Below are positions 29,601-37,128 of a stretch of 64,000 nucleotides of DNA, piece after piece; position 1 is the first letter of the stretch, and every line of letters starts with the position of its first letter. The stretch covers positions 1,984,001 to 2,048,000 of the forward strand of contig NZ_AP022596.1 of assembly GCF_010731895.1 (NCBI RefSeq), written 5' to 3'. The notes under the pieces are model-generated. The model was not told the origin of the DNA and searched no databases. It worked only from the letters and a program-made list of their open reading frames with translations. The position numbers and the translations under genes are program-made. The stretch comes from Mycolicibacterium helvum (GTDB taxonomy: Bacteria; Actinomycetota; Actinomycetes; Mycobacteriales; Mycobacteriaceae).

Positions 29601-30914
29601 CTGACCATCACGCTGCCGAAGCCGACCGAGGTCACCGGGCTGGCGCTGACCCCGAGTGCCTCGCCGCTACCCACCCATCCCACGATGGTCGCCATCGACC
29701 TCGGCGACGGCCCTCAGACCCGCCGTCTGGCAGCCGACCCGCACGCGGATACCCAGACGGTGGCCCTGCGGCCGAGGGTCACCGATACGGTGCGAATCAG
29801 CCTGCTGAACTGGGATGACGTAATCGACCGCACCGCATTGGGTTTCGACCAGCTCAAGCCCCCCGGCCTGGCTGAGGTCGCGGTTCTTGGGCCGGACGGG
29901 AAGCCCGTCGCGCCCGCCGACGCCGCCAGCAACCGGAAACGGACCATCGAGATCCCCTGCGGCGAGGGCCCCATCATCGCGGTATCGGGGCGGTTCGTGC
30001 AGACGTCGGTGACCACCACGGTCGGCGCATTGCTGGACGGCCAGCCGATCCCGGCCCGCGCGTGCGACCCGACACCGATCGCGCTTCCGGCCGGCCAGCA
30101 AGAGCTGCTCATCAGTCCCGGCTCGGCGTTCGTCGTGGACGGCGCCCAGCTGAGCGGGCCGCAGGCCGACCAAATACCCACCGCACCAATAACTCCCGCC
30201 GACATCACCAGCTGGGGCCCGGACCGCAGGGAGTTCAACGTCGTGCGCGCGCCCACCGCACGGGTGCTGGTGGTTCCCGAGAGCGTCAACCCCGGCTGGG
30301 TCGCCCGCCTGCCCGACGGCGTCACCCTGACGCCCGTGGTGGTCAACGGCTGGCAGCAAGGCTGGGTGGTTCCCGCCGGTGAGCAGGGCGCCATCACGGT
30401 GAGCTTCCCGTCCAACCAGGTCTACCGGATCGGCCTTGCCGCCGGACTATCGCTGCTACCGCTCCTTCTGCTGCTTGCGCTGGTGCCGCCACGTCGTCCG
30501 CGGACCGACCACGATCCGGCTCGGCCGTGGATGCTGCCCGTGCTCGCCGGTGTGGGAGTGCTGGCCGCCGGTGGGCTGATCGCCGGCGTCGGCGGCCTGG
30601 TGGTGTTCGGGACCGCCATGGTGCTCGGCTACCTGCTGCGTCGACGCACCCGGCTGCGCGACCGGTTGACGCTGGCGGCCAGCGCCTGCGGACTGATCGC
30701 GGCGGGCGCACTGCTGTCGCGGTATCCGTGGCGGTCGGTCGACGGCTACATCGGTCACTCACCCTGGGTACAGCTGCTGGCCCTGATTGCCGTTGGCGCG
30801 CTGGCCGCCTCCACCACATTCCCCGAGTCGCTTCGCTCCCGCCCGCCGGCCGAGCACCAACCGCCACCGCAAACTGACAGCGAAACCGCCGAGGACACAA
30901 GCATTCCCCACTAG
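26667..30914 (+). CDS. aftD: Arabinofuranosyltransferase AftD
   Basis: This is the Rv0236c counterpart, a GT-C membrane enzyme adding alpha-1,3/1,5-arabinofuranose to arabinogalactan and lipoarabinomannan from decaprenyl-phospho-arabinose. From GTG 26667 it has 1415 aa. It has an N-terminal multi-helix membrane half (to about residue 430) and a long periplasmic region with carbohydrate-binding-like beta domains, whose repeated D-G-D-P-x-T-A-W motifs (near 28855 and 29532) suggest two F5/8-type modules. Two closing membrane helices near 30440-30810 follow. The GTG lies inside the first membrane helix; the frame is open back to 26544, with CTG 26574 the only near-start codon, so the true N-terminus is probably about 30 residues longer. 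No frameshift is seen. Confidence 0.93.
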   Translation: MALVLCFAQSPGLISPDTKLDLTANPLRFLARAANLWNSDLPFGQAQNQAYGYLFPHGAFFLLGDTLGVPGWITQRLWWALLLTAGFWGLLRVAEALGIGTTPSRVIGAVAFALSPRVLTTLGSISSETLPMMLAPWVLLPVILALRGGNGAAEGRSRSLRMLAGRAGIALALMGAVNAVATITGCLPAIIWWLCHRPNRVWWRFTGWWALASVLAVTWWVVALLALGRISPPFLDFIESSGVTTQWTSLTEMLRGTDSWTPYVAPNATAAAELVTQPAMVLATTLVAAGGMAGLALRSMPARGRLIAMLLIGVVLLSVGYSGGLGSAIAHQVQAFLDAAGAPLRNVHKLEPVIRIPLVLGLAHLLGRIPLPGGAPRPVWIRAFAHPENDKRVAVGIVVLAALMVATSMAWTGRLTPPGAFRAIPDYWHQAADWLTEHNTGDPTPGRVLVVPGAPFATQVWGNSHDEPLQVLGESPWGVRDSIPLTPPQTIRALDSVQRLFAAGRPSAGLADTLARQGISYVVVRNDLDPDKSRSARPLLVHRAIDGSPGLQKVAQFGEPVGPGTLEGFISDSGLRPRYPAVEIYRVGTQGNPGAPYLTDASRMARVDGGPEVLLRIDERRRLLRQAPLGPMVLTSDAQRAGLAVPLVTVTDTPVNRETDYGRVDDHSSSARAEGDRRNTFNRVPDYPVPGAKLVHGAWTGGRLSASSSSSDATALPNVAPASGPAAAIDGDPATAWVSNSLQAAVGQWLQIDFDHPVTNATLTLTPSATAVGAQVRRIQVSTQNGTTTVRFNEPGKPLAVALPYGESPWVRITAIGTDDGSSGVQFGITDLSVTQYDASGFAHHIDLRHSMVVPGPPGGSTVAAWDLGAELLGRQGCADSPDGVHCAASMAQAPEEPVTLSRTLTVPKPIEVSPTVWVRARQGPHLADLIAQPGTTRSRADADLIDVDGSAYAATDGDPRTAWTAPQNVVQHRSAPTLTITLPKPTEVTGLALTPSASPLPTHPTMVAIDLGDGPQTRRLAADPHADTQTVALRPRVTDTVRISLLNWDDVIDRTALGFDQLKPPGLAEVAVLGPDGKPVAPADAASNRKRTIEIPCGEGPIIAVSGRFVQTSVTTTVGALLDGQPIPARACDPTPIALPAGQQELLISPGSAFVVDGAQLSGPQADQIPTAPITPADITSWGPDRREFNVVRAPTARVLVVPESVNPGWVARLPDGVTLTPVVVNGWQQGWVVPAGEQGAITVSFPSNQVYRIGLAAGLSLLPLLLLLALVPPRRPRTDHDPARPWMLPVLAGVGVLAAGGLIAGVGGLVVFGTAMVLGYLLRRRTRLRDRLTLAASACGLIAAGALLSRYPWRSVDGYIGHSPWVQLLALIAVGALAASTTFPESLRSRPPAEHQPPPQTDSETAEDTSIPH

Positions 30915-30917
30915 GGT
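30912..30917 (+). promoter_or_regulatory. Leaderless-type -10 element for php, overlapping the aftD stop
   Basis: TAGGGT contains the aftD TAG stop and ends 7 nt before ATG 30925. The same TAGGGT-N7-ATG arrangement occurs before the methyltransferase at 47565. Confidence 0.5.
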
Positions 30918-30924
30918 GCCGGGT

Positions 30925-31929
30925 ATGGCCGTACCTGACCTGACAGCGCCGTCACAGGTCGAGACCGTGCGCGGAGCGATCCCGACCAACAACCTGGGCG
31001 TGGTGTTCATGCACGAACACGTCTTCATCCTGTCCCCCGAGATCATCGCGAACTTTCCCGAAGGCTGGGGCGAGGAAGCGGCCCGCGAAGCCGACGCCGT
31101 CGCCAAGCTCAACGAACTGAAGGCCCTCGGGGTGGACACCATCGTCGACCCGACGGTGATCGGGCTGGGGCGCTACATTCCGCGTATTCAGCGGGTGGCC
31201 GCGCAGACCGACCTGCAGATCGTGGTCGCCACCGGGATCTACACCTACAACGACGTCCCGATGTACTTCCACTTCAGCGGTCCAGGAACATTGCTGGACG
31301 GCCCGGAGATCATGGCCGACCTGTTCGTCCGGGACATCACCGAGGGGATCGCCGGCACCGGTGTGAAGGCGGCAATCCTCAAGTGCGCCACCGATGAACC
31401 GGGCATCACCCCCGGTGTCGAACGCGTGCTGCGTGCGGTGGCCCAAGCACACCGGCAGACCGGTGTGCCGATCACCACCCACACGCATGCCCTGACCCGG
31501 CGCGGCCTGGAGCAGCAACGCATCTTTGCCGAGGAGGGCGTCGACCTGAGCCGGGTCATCATCGGGCACAGCGGTGACACCACCGACCTGGGCTACCTGG
31601 AGGAGCTGATCGCCGCCGGATCCTACCTCGGTATGGACCGATTCGGGCTGGACAGCGTGCTCAGCTTCGACGACCGGGTCGACACCGTCGCGCGGATGTG
31701 TGAACGCGGCCACGCCGACAAGATGGTTCTGTCCCACGACGCGTCCTGCTATATCGACTGGCTGCCGGAGGCGGTGGTGCCGGTTGCCCTGCCCAATTGG
31801 CATTACCGCCACATCCACAACGACGTCCTGCCCGCGCTGCGCCAGCGTGGCGTCACCGACGACCAGATCACCACCATGTTGGTGGACAACCCCCGCAACA
31901 TCTTCGCCAGGCAAGGTGCTTATGAGTGA
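30925..31929 (+). CDS. php: Phosphotriesterase-like lactonase (Php)
   Basis: The 334-aa amidohydrolase matches the Rv0230c phosphotriesterase-like lactonase. All metal ligands are visible: H-E-H near residue 29, the Lys to be carbamylated in A-I-L-K-C-A-T-D-E-P-G, His in T-T-H-T-H-A, His in I-I-G-H-S-G-D, and Asp in L-S-H-D-A-S. Such enzymes hydrolyse N-acyl-homoserine or other lactones and have weak organophosphate activity. ATG 30925 was chosen; an upstream frame reaching 30787 lies within aftD and is spurious. It overlaps the next gene by 8 nt, so php and the ligase are co-translated. Confidence 0.9.
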   Translation: MAVPDLTAPSQVETVRGAIPTNNLGVVFMHEHVFILSPEIIANFPEGWGEEAAREADAVAKLNELKALGVDTIVDPTVIGLGRYIPRIQRVAAQTDLQIVVATGIYTYNDVPMYFHFSGPGTLLDGPEIMADLFVRDITEGIAGTGVKAAILKCATDEPGITPGVERVLRAVAQAHRQTGVPITTHTHALTRRGLEQQRIFAEEGVDLSRVIIGHSGDTTDLGYLEELIAAGSYLGMDRFGLDSVLSFDDRVDTVARMCERGHADKMVLSHDASCYIDWLPEAVVPVALPNWHYRHIHNDVLPALRQRGVTDDQITTMLVDNPRNIFARQGAYE

Positions 31930-33388
31930 CGCGATCCCCCCGATCGGAACCCGGATCAGCCAGCTCGCCGCCGAGGCGCCCGATCGCCCTGCGGTGAGCG
32001 CCGATGGCCGCACCATCACCCGTGCCGAGCTGGATTCGGCGTCGAACCGACTGGCTCGGGCGTACGCCGAACTCGGAGTGAAGCACGGTGATTACGTCAC
32101 GATCGCGGTACCGAACTCGATCGAGTGGGTGCTGGCGACGGTGGCGGTGTGGAAACTGGGGGCGATCCCGCAGCCGCTGTCCCCACGGCTGCCCGATGCC
32201 GAGTTCGAGGGTTTGCTCGATCTCGTGCCGCGCGCACTGCTGATCGGCCGCGCCGACCCGCGCGGGGTGGTGCCGTCGGTCGACGCCGAATTCACCGGCA
32301 GCCCCGAGCTGTCGGATGCCGCTGTACCCGAAGCGGTTTCACCGGTGTGGAAGTCGTTGGCCTCCGGCGGCAGCACCGGACGGCCGAAGCTGATCGAAGC
32401 CGGTGGTGACAGCCGGATCCCGGCCGACCTGCTGGCGATGTCGATGGGCAACGAACCGACCGATACTCAATTGGTCCCGGTGCCGCTGAGCCACAACACC
32501 GGATTCACCTCGGCGGCACTCGCCCTGTTGACCGGGCAGCATCTGGTCCTGATGCGCCGCTTCGACCCAGAGCACTTCCTGCGACTGGTCAGCGACTACC
32601 GGGTGAACTACCTGGCCACGGTGCCGACGATCCTGCAGCGACTGCTGCCGGTCTACCACGCCAACCCCGACGCCTACGACCTGTCGTCGCTGCGCCGGCT
32701 GTGGCACCTGGCCGCACCCTGCCCGCCGAACATCAAGGAGGCCTGGATCGAGCTACTGGGTCCGGATGCAGTGTGGGAACTGTACGGCGGCACCGAACTT
32801 CAAGCCCTGACGTTCATCAGCGGCGCGGAGTGGCTGACTCACCGCGGATCGGTCGGGCGGGTGGTAGTCGGCGAGATGAAGGTGCTCGATGACGACGGCA
32901 ACGAGTGCCCGCCCGGGGTGATCGGCGAGATCTACCTGCGCCCGGCAGTGGGGTCCGCTCCTACCTACCGCTACATCGGCAGCACCGCCAAGTCCCGCGA
33001 CGGCTGGGACTCGCTGGGCGATCTCGGCTGGTTCGACGACGAGGGCTATCTGTACCTGGCCGACCGGCGGGTCGACATGTTCACTGTCGGCGGGCGTAAC
33101 GTCTACCCGGCGGAGATCGAGAACGCGCTGGCCGAGCACCCCGCGGTGTTGTCCTGTCTGGTTGTCGGGGTGCCGCAGGAAGACCTCGGCCAAGTGCCAC
33201 ATGCGTTGGTGCACACCGACGGAACCCCGCTCAGTGCAGACGAGGTGGCGGCGTTCGTGGCGCAGCGGCTATCCGACTACAAGGTGCCGCGCAGTGTGGA
33301 ATTCGTCGACACACCACTGCGCGACGATGCCGGCAAGGCCCGCCGGTCCGCGGTACGCGATCAGGTCATCGCCCGGTTGCAGGCTTAA
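31922..33388 (+). CDS. AMP-dependent acyl/carboxylic acid-CoA ligase
   Basis: This 488-aa ANL-superfamily enzyme activates an acid as acyl-AMP and then forms the CoA thioester. The P-loop-like A3 motif is S-L-A-S-G-G-S-T-G-R-P-K, the A5 motif E-L-Y-G-G-T-E, the A7 region G-D-L-G-W-F-D-D-E-G-Y-L, and the A8 region G-G-R-N-V-Y-P-A-E-I-E. The terminal K-A-R-R-S motif keeps a Lys. The short N-terminal domain resembles bile-acid- or aromatic-acid-CoA ligases more than long-chain FadD proteins. Its ATG overlaps the php stop, suggesting the lactonase releases a hydroxy acid that this enzyme activates; that link is inference. Confidence 0.85.
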   Translation: MSDAIPPIGTRISQLAAEAPDRPAVSADGRTITRAELDSASNRLARAYAELGVKHGDYVTIAVPNSIEWVLATVAVWKLGAIPQPLSPRLPDAEFEGLLDLVPRALLIGRADPRGVVPSVDAEFTGSPELSDAAVPEAVSPVWKSLASGGSTGRPKLIEAGGDSRIPADLLAMSMGNEPTDTQLVPVPLSHNTGFTSAALALLTGQHLVLMRRFDPEHFLRLVSDYRVNYLATVPTILQRLLPVYHANPDAYDLSSLRRLWHLAAPCPPNIKEAWIELLGPDAVWELYGGTELQALTFISGAEWLTHRGSVGRVVVGEMKVLDDDGNECPPGVIGEIYLRPAVGSAPTYRYIGSTAKSRDGWDSLGDLGWFDDEGYLYLADRRVDMFTVGGRNVYPAEIENALAEHPAVLSCLVVGVPQEDLGQVPHALVHTDGTPLSADEVAAFVAQRLSDYKVPRSVEFVDTPLRDDAGKARRSAVRDQVIARLQA

Positions 33389-33411
33389 GCCTGGGCCTGC
33401 CACGGGCGGGA

Positions 33412-34152
33412 TCAGCACGCTCCGCTAGTGTTCGCGGGCTGGACACCCGATGCTGATGGCCCAGAATTCACCCGTTTAGCAGCGAGTACCTCAGTCGAAA
33501 AGGGGCTCATTGCAAACCATTTCGGTAGCGACCTGACTAGCTTGGCAGGCCCTTCGACAATGATCTCATTCGCGGCGATGGCCTGGCTGAGGTCACGGTG
33601 TCCGTACCAGATTTCGTGCCACAGGCGTCCGCTACCGGTGACCGACAGGTCGACTGCAAAGCCGGGATCATGCAAGCACACCGACACTTCGGCATTGGTA
33701 GCCACAATCCAAGCCCGTTTCACCTCTCCGTCGGTGAAGTCGAATTGAATCGTGGTCCGCCCCTGCGGCAGATGCGAGGTGATGCCGGCCCGCATGCGCC
33801 ACAGCAGCAGGGCATTATCGACCTGGTCAGGCAGCGGCTCGGGAAACCACCACTTCACCGTCCAGCGCCCCAAGGCGTAGATGAGTTCGTGCAGGTCCTC
33901 ACCAGCCTCGGTGAGCCGGTACTCGTGGGTTCTGCCGGCTCCGGTGGGAATGCGCTTGAGTATCCCGAGACCTTCAAGGTGACGTAGTCGCCCGGCAAGC
34001 AGACTTCGCGACAGTCCCGGCAGACCGCGCAGGATGGAACTGAATTGATATGAGCCGGCCATGACCTCGCGGACGATCAGCAGACTCCAGCGATCACCGA
34101 GTGCGCTCGCCCCGATCGACACCGGGCAGTATTCGGCAGGTACCACGGACAT
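33412..34152 (-). CDS. HxlR-family regulator with C-terminal sterol-carrier-like domain
   Basis: The 246-aa protein has an N-terminal HxlR winged helix: C-P-V near residue 10, G-D-R-W-S-L-L-I-V-R-E, then the recognition region L-S-R-S-L-L-A-G-R-L-R-H-L-E and the wing G-R-T-H-E-Y-R-L-T. Residues about 115-230 look like an SCP2-type ligand pocket (F-D-F-T-D-G-E-V, then V-D-L-S-V-T-G), a known fusion in actinobacteria. It diverges from the di-iron monooxygenase operon across a 134-nt gap containing a 17-bp palindrome, so it is the probable regulator of that operon, perhaps sensing a hydrophobic substrate. Confidence 0.85.
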   Translation of the reverse strand: MSVVPAEYCPVSIGASALGDRWSLLIVREVMAGSYQFSSILRGLPGLSRSLLAGRLRHLEGLGILKRIPTGAGRTHEYRLTEAGEDLHELIYALGRWTVKWWFPEPLPDQVDNALLLWRMRAGITSHLPQGRTTIQFDFTDGEVKRAWIVATNAEVSVCLHDPGFAVDLSVTGSGRLWHEIWYGHRDLSQAIAANEIIVEGPAKLVRSLPKWFAMSPFSTEVLAAKRVNSGPSASGVQPANTSGAC

Positions 34153-34182
34153 GTCGGAACCTTACACCGGCGAGATGGTTCT

Positions 34183-34199
34183 TATTCTGAACCAGAATA
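34183..34199. promoter_or_regulatory. 17-bp palindromic operator for the HxlR/monooxygenase divergon
   Basis: Perfect TATTCTG and CAGAATA arms flank AAC. It lies 31 nt before the HxlR start and 87 nt before the monooxygenase beta-subunit start. A second overlapping repeat, GGTTC-N7-GAACC, spans 34177-34193. The HxlR dimer is the obvious candidate ligand. Confidence 0.65.
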
Positions 34200-34286
34200 G
34201 TCGTGAATATAAACCTTCATCTGCAAGTGTCCGGCTGTTTGACTCTGTCCTCGAGACATCGCGGAAGCAACGACGAGGACACGGTA

Positions 34287-35279
34287 ATGACAGCCCTTGC
34301 AAGCACTTACGAGAAGCTGACGCTTCACCAACAGATCGCACCCGAAGACGGAGCGGTGCAAGGCTGGCCGCTGCATTTCCCCGATGGCTCCGCTCCCTTG
34401 AGCGCGGATTCCACTGCAGTGGCCTCCCACGACTGGTACGGCTTCCGTGACCCCAACGAGCTGATCTATGTCAACTGGGTCGCTGGCGTGCACGACGCCG
34501 AATCAGATCTTGCCGGGCACCTCGAGCGCTTCGCCGCGGCATTATCGTCACACGCGGTGAGCGCGGATTGGCTCGGTGACGGCGCAGCCAGTGTCCTCGC
34601 CGTACTGCCATACACCGACCGCGCATACTTTCGGGTTCTCAGCCGCGCCCAGCGCCTGGCACTGTCAGATACCGTCACGCTGCCGTTGGTCTTCGACGCA
34701 GCCGACAAGTTACGCCATGTCGAGCACGCCGCTGCACACCGCGCCGCCATCGAAAATACATTCACCCCAACGTTGTTCGACGATGTGGGAGAGCTTTGGG
34801 CGCACTCTGGCGGATGGCTGCCATTGCGGCTGGCCATCGAAGAGTTGCTGGCGACCGACGACTGGGTGGAGGCTCTCCTGGCGACCAACCTCGTCATCGA
34901 GCCACTGGTGGGCCGGTGGATCCGTGAGCACTATGTGCGTCCGATTGCGCTGACCCATGGCGACAACTTCGCGCCCGCCATCATCGATGTCTGGAGCGCC
35001 GACCTAAACCGCTCCCGCGCATGGACATTCGCCCTGATCGACTACCTGGCAGCCGACCCCACCTACGGACCGGACAACTCCGATGTCATCGCCGGCTGGG
35101 CGCACCGATGGGAACACCTCGCCCGCGCCGCAGCGACCAGCCTGGCGCCGCTGTTGGACGACATATCGCGAGCCGAAACCCAACAGGCCGAATCGTGGCG
35201 CACGGTCGTCGAACAGTACGACGCCGAGGTCGCAGGTCGCTGGCGCACGCAACTTCTCACCCCAGCCGGTGAGCGCTGA
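34287..35279 (+). CDS. Soluble di-iron monooxygenase, beta subunit
   Basis: The 330-aa protein resembles the oxygenase small (beta) subunit of bacterial multicomponent monooxygenases (AmoA/EtnA, DmpL/TmoE type). It is mostly alpha-helical, with W-Y-G-F-R-D-P near residue 50 and a ferritin-like fold, but without the complete Glu/His iron ligands of the alpha subunit. It should pair with the alpha subunit at 35626 to form the hydroxylase. ATG 34287 was chosen, since upstream in-frame sequence covers the operator. Its TGA overlaps the ATG of the effector gene by 1 nt. Order beta-effector-alpha-reductase is that of group-4 alkene monooxygenases. Confidence 0.85.
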   Translation: MTALASTYEKLTLHQQIAPEDGAVQGWPLHFPDGSAPLSADSTAVASHDWYGFRDPNELIYVNWVAGVHDAESDLAGHLERFAAALSSHAVSADWLGDGAASVLAVLPYTDRAYFRVLSRAQRLALSDTVTLPLVFDAADKLRHVEHAAAHRAAIENTFTPTLFDDVGELWAHSGGWLPLRLAIEELLATDDWVEALLATNLVIEPLVGRWIREHYVRPIALTHGDNFAPAIIDVWSADLNRSRAWTFALIDYLAADPTYGPDNSDVIAGWAHRWEHLARAAATSLAPLLDDISRAETQQAESWRTVVEQYDAEVAGRWRTQLLTPAGER

Positions 35280-35629
35280 TGGCCCGCGCTATTGCCCGTC
35301 CTGCCGAGCGTGGCGTCGGCGTCAGTCTCATCCATAGTTTCGAAACCGACGCCATCGCGCGTCACCTGCGGCGCACCCAACCACACGTCACGTTGACCGA
35401 CCGCGGCGTTTATCTCAAAGCCGATGCCGCCGACGAGATCACGATCGATCTCGCCGCGCTGTCTGCTGACCTGGGCCGCCCCATCGACATAGAAACGGTA
35501 TTGATTTCCATAGCGAGCTATTTCGGTGAAATCGAACCCCAGCGCGGGGCCGCGCCCGGCACCGGTCGACTCATCCTGCGCGCCGATGCACCTCCCGAAG
35601 AAACCGCTGACCAGAAAGCCATCTCATGA
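35279..35629 (+). CDS. Monooxygenase effector/coupling protein (MmoB/DmpM family)
   Basis: The 116-aa cofactor-free effector binds the hydroxylase and gates oxygen and substrate entry. Visible family features are the start of the core fold G-V-G-V-S-L-I-H-S-F-E and the region D-R-G-V-Y-L-K-A-D. A conserved C-terminal segment, I-D-I-E-T-V-L-I-S-I-A-S-Y-F-G-E-I, follows. It overlaps the beta gene by 1 nt and the alpha gene by 4 nt, so expression is tightly coupled and probably stoichiometric. Confidence 0.88.
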   Translation: MARAIARPAERGVGVSLIHSFETDAIARHLRRTQPHVTLTDRGVYLKADAADEITIDLAALSADLGRPIDIETVLISIASYFGEIEPQRGAAPGTGRLILRADAPPEETADQKAIS

Positions 35630-37128
35630 CCACGCCGGCCACCCGCACGCACGATCTGACCAAGCAGTACAACTGGTCGTCGACGCAGACACCGCCTGCG
35701 GCGGTGTTCCCCAGCCGGTACACCATCCCCGAACGTGGCAGGGACCCCTTCAAACTGCTCTTCCGGGACTACGCCCGGATGGAGGTGGAAAAAGACCGGC
35801 GCGTCGCCGCGGCTCTCGACAGAGCAGCCTCACTGCACTCCAGCAGCGGAATCGCCCCGCGCTGGGTCGAGGGGCTCAAACTGGCGCTACCGATCACGGC
35901 CGAAGCCGAATACCAGGCTATGAAAGGCGCCGGGCTGCTCATCGCCTCGATCAACAACCCTGAACTGCAACAAGGTTATGCCGCCCAGGCGCTCGACGAA
36001 GCGCGCCACTTGCAACTCGTCGGAGCCCTGCGCTCGCACTACCTGGATACCGTCGCGCATCCCGAGGGTCTCGGCTTGGGGTCGCGTGCGCTCGCGCGTC
36101 ACCCGATCGGTGCGGTCGCACGCGCCGCATTCGCCCCCAACTCGGTCAACGATCCCATCGATGCAGTCATCGCTTTGAACGTCGTCTTGGAGACGGCCTA
36201 CACCAACCCGTTGACCGTTGCGCTACCGCAGGTCGCGGCCGCCAATGGCGACGACGCCTACGCCGCGGCGTATCTGTCCATCCAGTCCGACGAAGTCCGA
36301 CACATGGCCAACGGCCACGGCACCCTGCGTGCTGTCGCCGAGATCCCCGACAACATCCCCCTGGTGCAGGGTTCGCTTGATCGCGCGTTCTGGCACCAGC
36401 ATCAAGGCGCAGACACGGTCACCGCGGTGGGGGCCGAATACTATGCGCGGGTGCGGCCATGGGCGTATCGGGACGCCTGGGAGGAATGGGTCGTCGACGA
36501 TTTCATCGGCTCGTTCTCCCGCCGATTCGGTCCCTTCGGGCTGCGTGAACCTGCCCGGCTTGCCGACGTTGCGCGCGGCGTGGAATCCCAACACCATGCC
36601 GTCGCCATCGGACTGGCCGCGCTGTGGCCACTGAACTTCTTCCGCACCGATCCGCTCGATGAAACCGACTTTGAATGGTTCGAGGCCAACTATCCCGGAT
36701 GGTCGGCGGTATATCAGCCGTTGTGGGAAGCATACGCAGCCCTTTCAGACCCGGCTAACCGGCGGCTGTTACTGCAAGAGCTGCCCGGAGTTCCGCCGTT
36801 CTGCCAGGTCTGCCAACTGCCCTGCATCGTCCCGCGCTTCGAGGCGCCGGAAACCCGCATCGTCGAACACGAAGGACAGCGCTACGCGTTGTGCAGCGCT
36901 GGCTGCGAAACGAACTTCGCCTGGAATCCTCTTTCGTATACGGCTTTTGGAAGCTTCTGGAGCCGCTACGACGGATGGGACCTGGCCGACGTAGTTCTCG
37001 ACCTGGGGTTCGTGCGTGCCGACGGCCGCACCCTGGTCGCCCAACCGCACCTGCGCGAAGACCGGTTGTGGACGATCGACGACATCCGCGCGACCGGCGT
37101 CACCATCCACGACCCACTGGCCTCGTGA
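35626..37128 (+). CDS. Soluble di-iron monooxygenase, alpha (catalytic) subunit
   Basis: The 500-aa hydroxylase large subunit has the complete di-iron site: Glu95, Glu125-x-x-His128 (D-E-A-R-H), Glu189, and Glu223-x-x-His226 (D-E-V-R-H). The spacing almost matches toluene monooxygenase TmoA (Glu104, Glu134/His137, Glu197, Glu231/His234). The C-terminus carries the YHS-like segment C-Q-V-C-Q-L-P-C ... C-S-A-G-C typical of phenol, toluene and alkene monooxygenases. It inserts one oxygen atom into an alkene, aromatic or short hydrocarbon. With no gamma subunit or Rieske ferredoxin gene present, the layout matches the group-4 alkene monooxygenases AmoABCD and EtnABCD. The actual substrate cannot be read from sequence. 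Confidence 0.92.
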   Translation: MTTPATRTHDLTKQYNWSSTQTPPAAVFPSRYTIPERGRDPFKLLFRDYARMEVEKDRRVAAALDRAASLHSSSGIAPRWVEGLKLALPITAEAEYQAMKGAGLLIASINNPELQQGYAAQALDEARHLQLVGALRSHYLDTVAHPEGLGLGSRALARHPIGAVARAAFAPNSVNDPIDAVIALNVVLETAYTNPLTVALPQVAAANGDDAYAAAYLSIQSDEVRHMANGHGTLRAVAEIPDNIPLVQGSLDRAFWHQHQGADTVTAVGAEYYARVRPWAYRDAWEEWVVDDFIGSFSRRFGPFGLREPARLADVARGVESQHHAVAIGLAALWPLNFFRTDPLDETDFEWFEANYPGWSAVYQPLWEAYAALSDPANRRLLLQELPGVPPFCQVCQLPCIVPRFEAPETRIVEHEGQRYALCSAGCETNFAWNPLSYTAFGSFWSRYDGWDLADVVLDLGFVRADGRTLVAQPHLREDRLWTIDDIRATGVTIHDPLAS

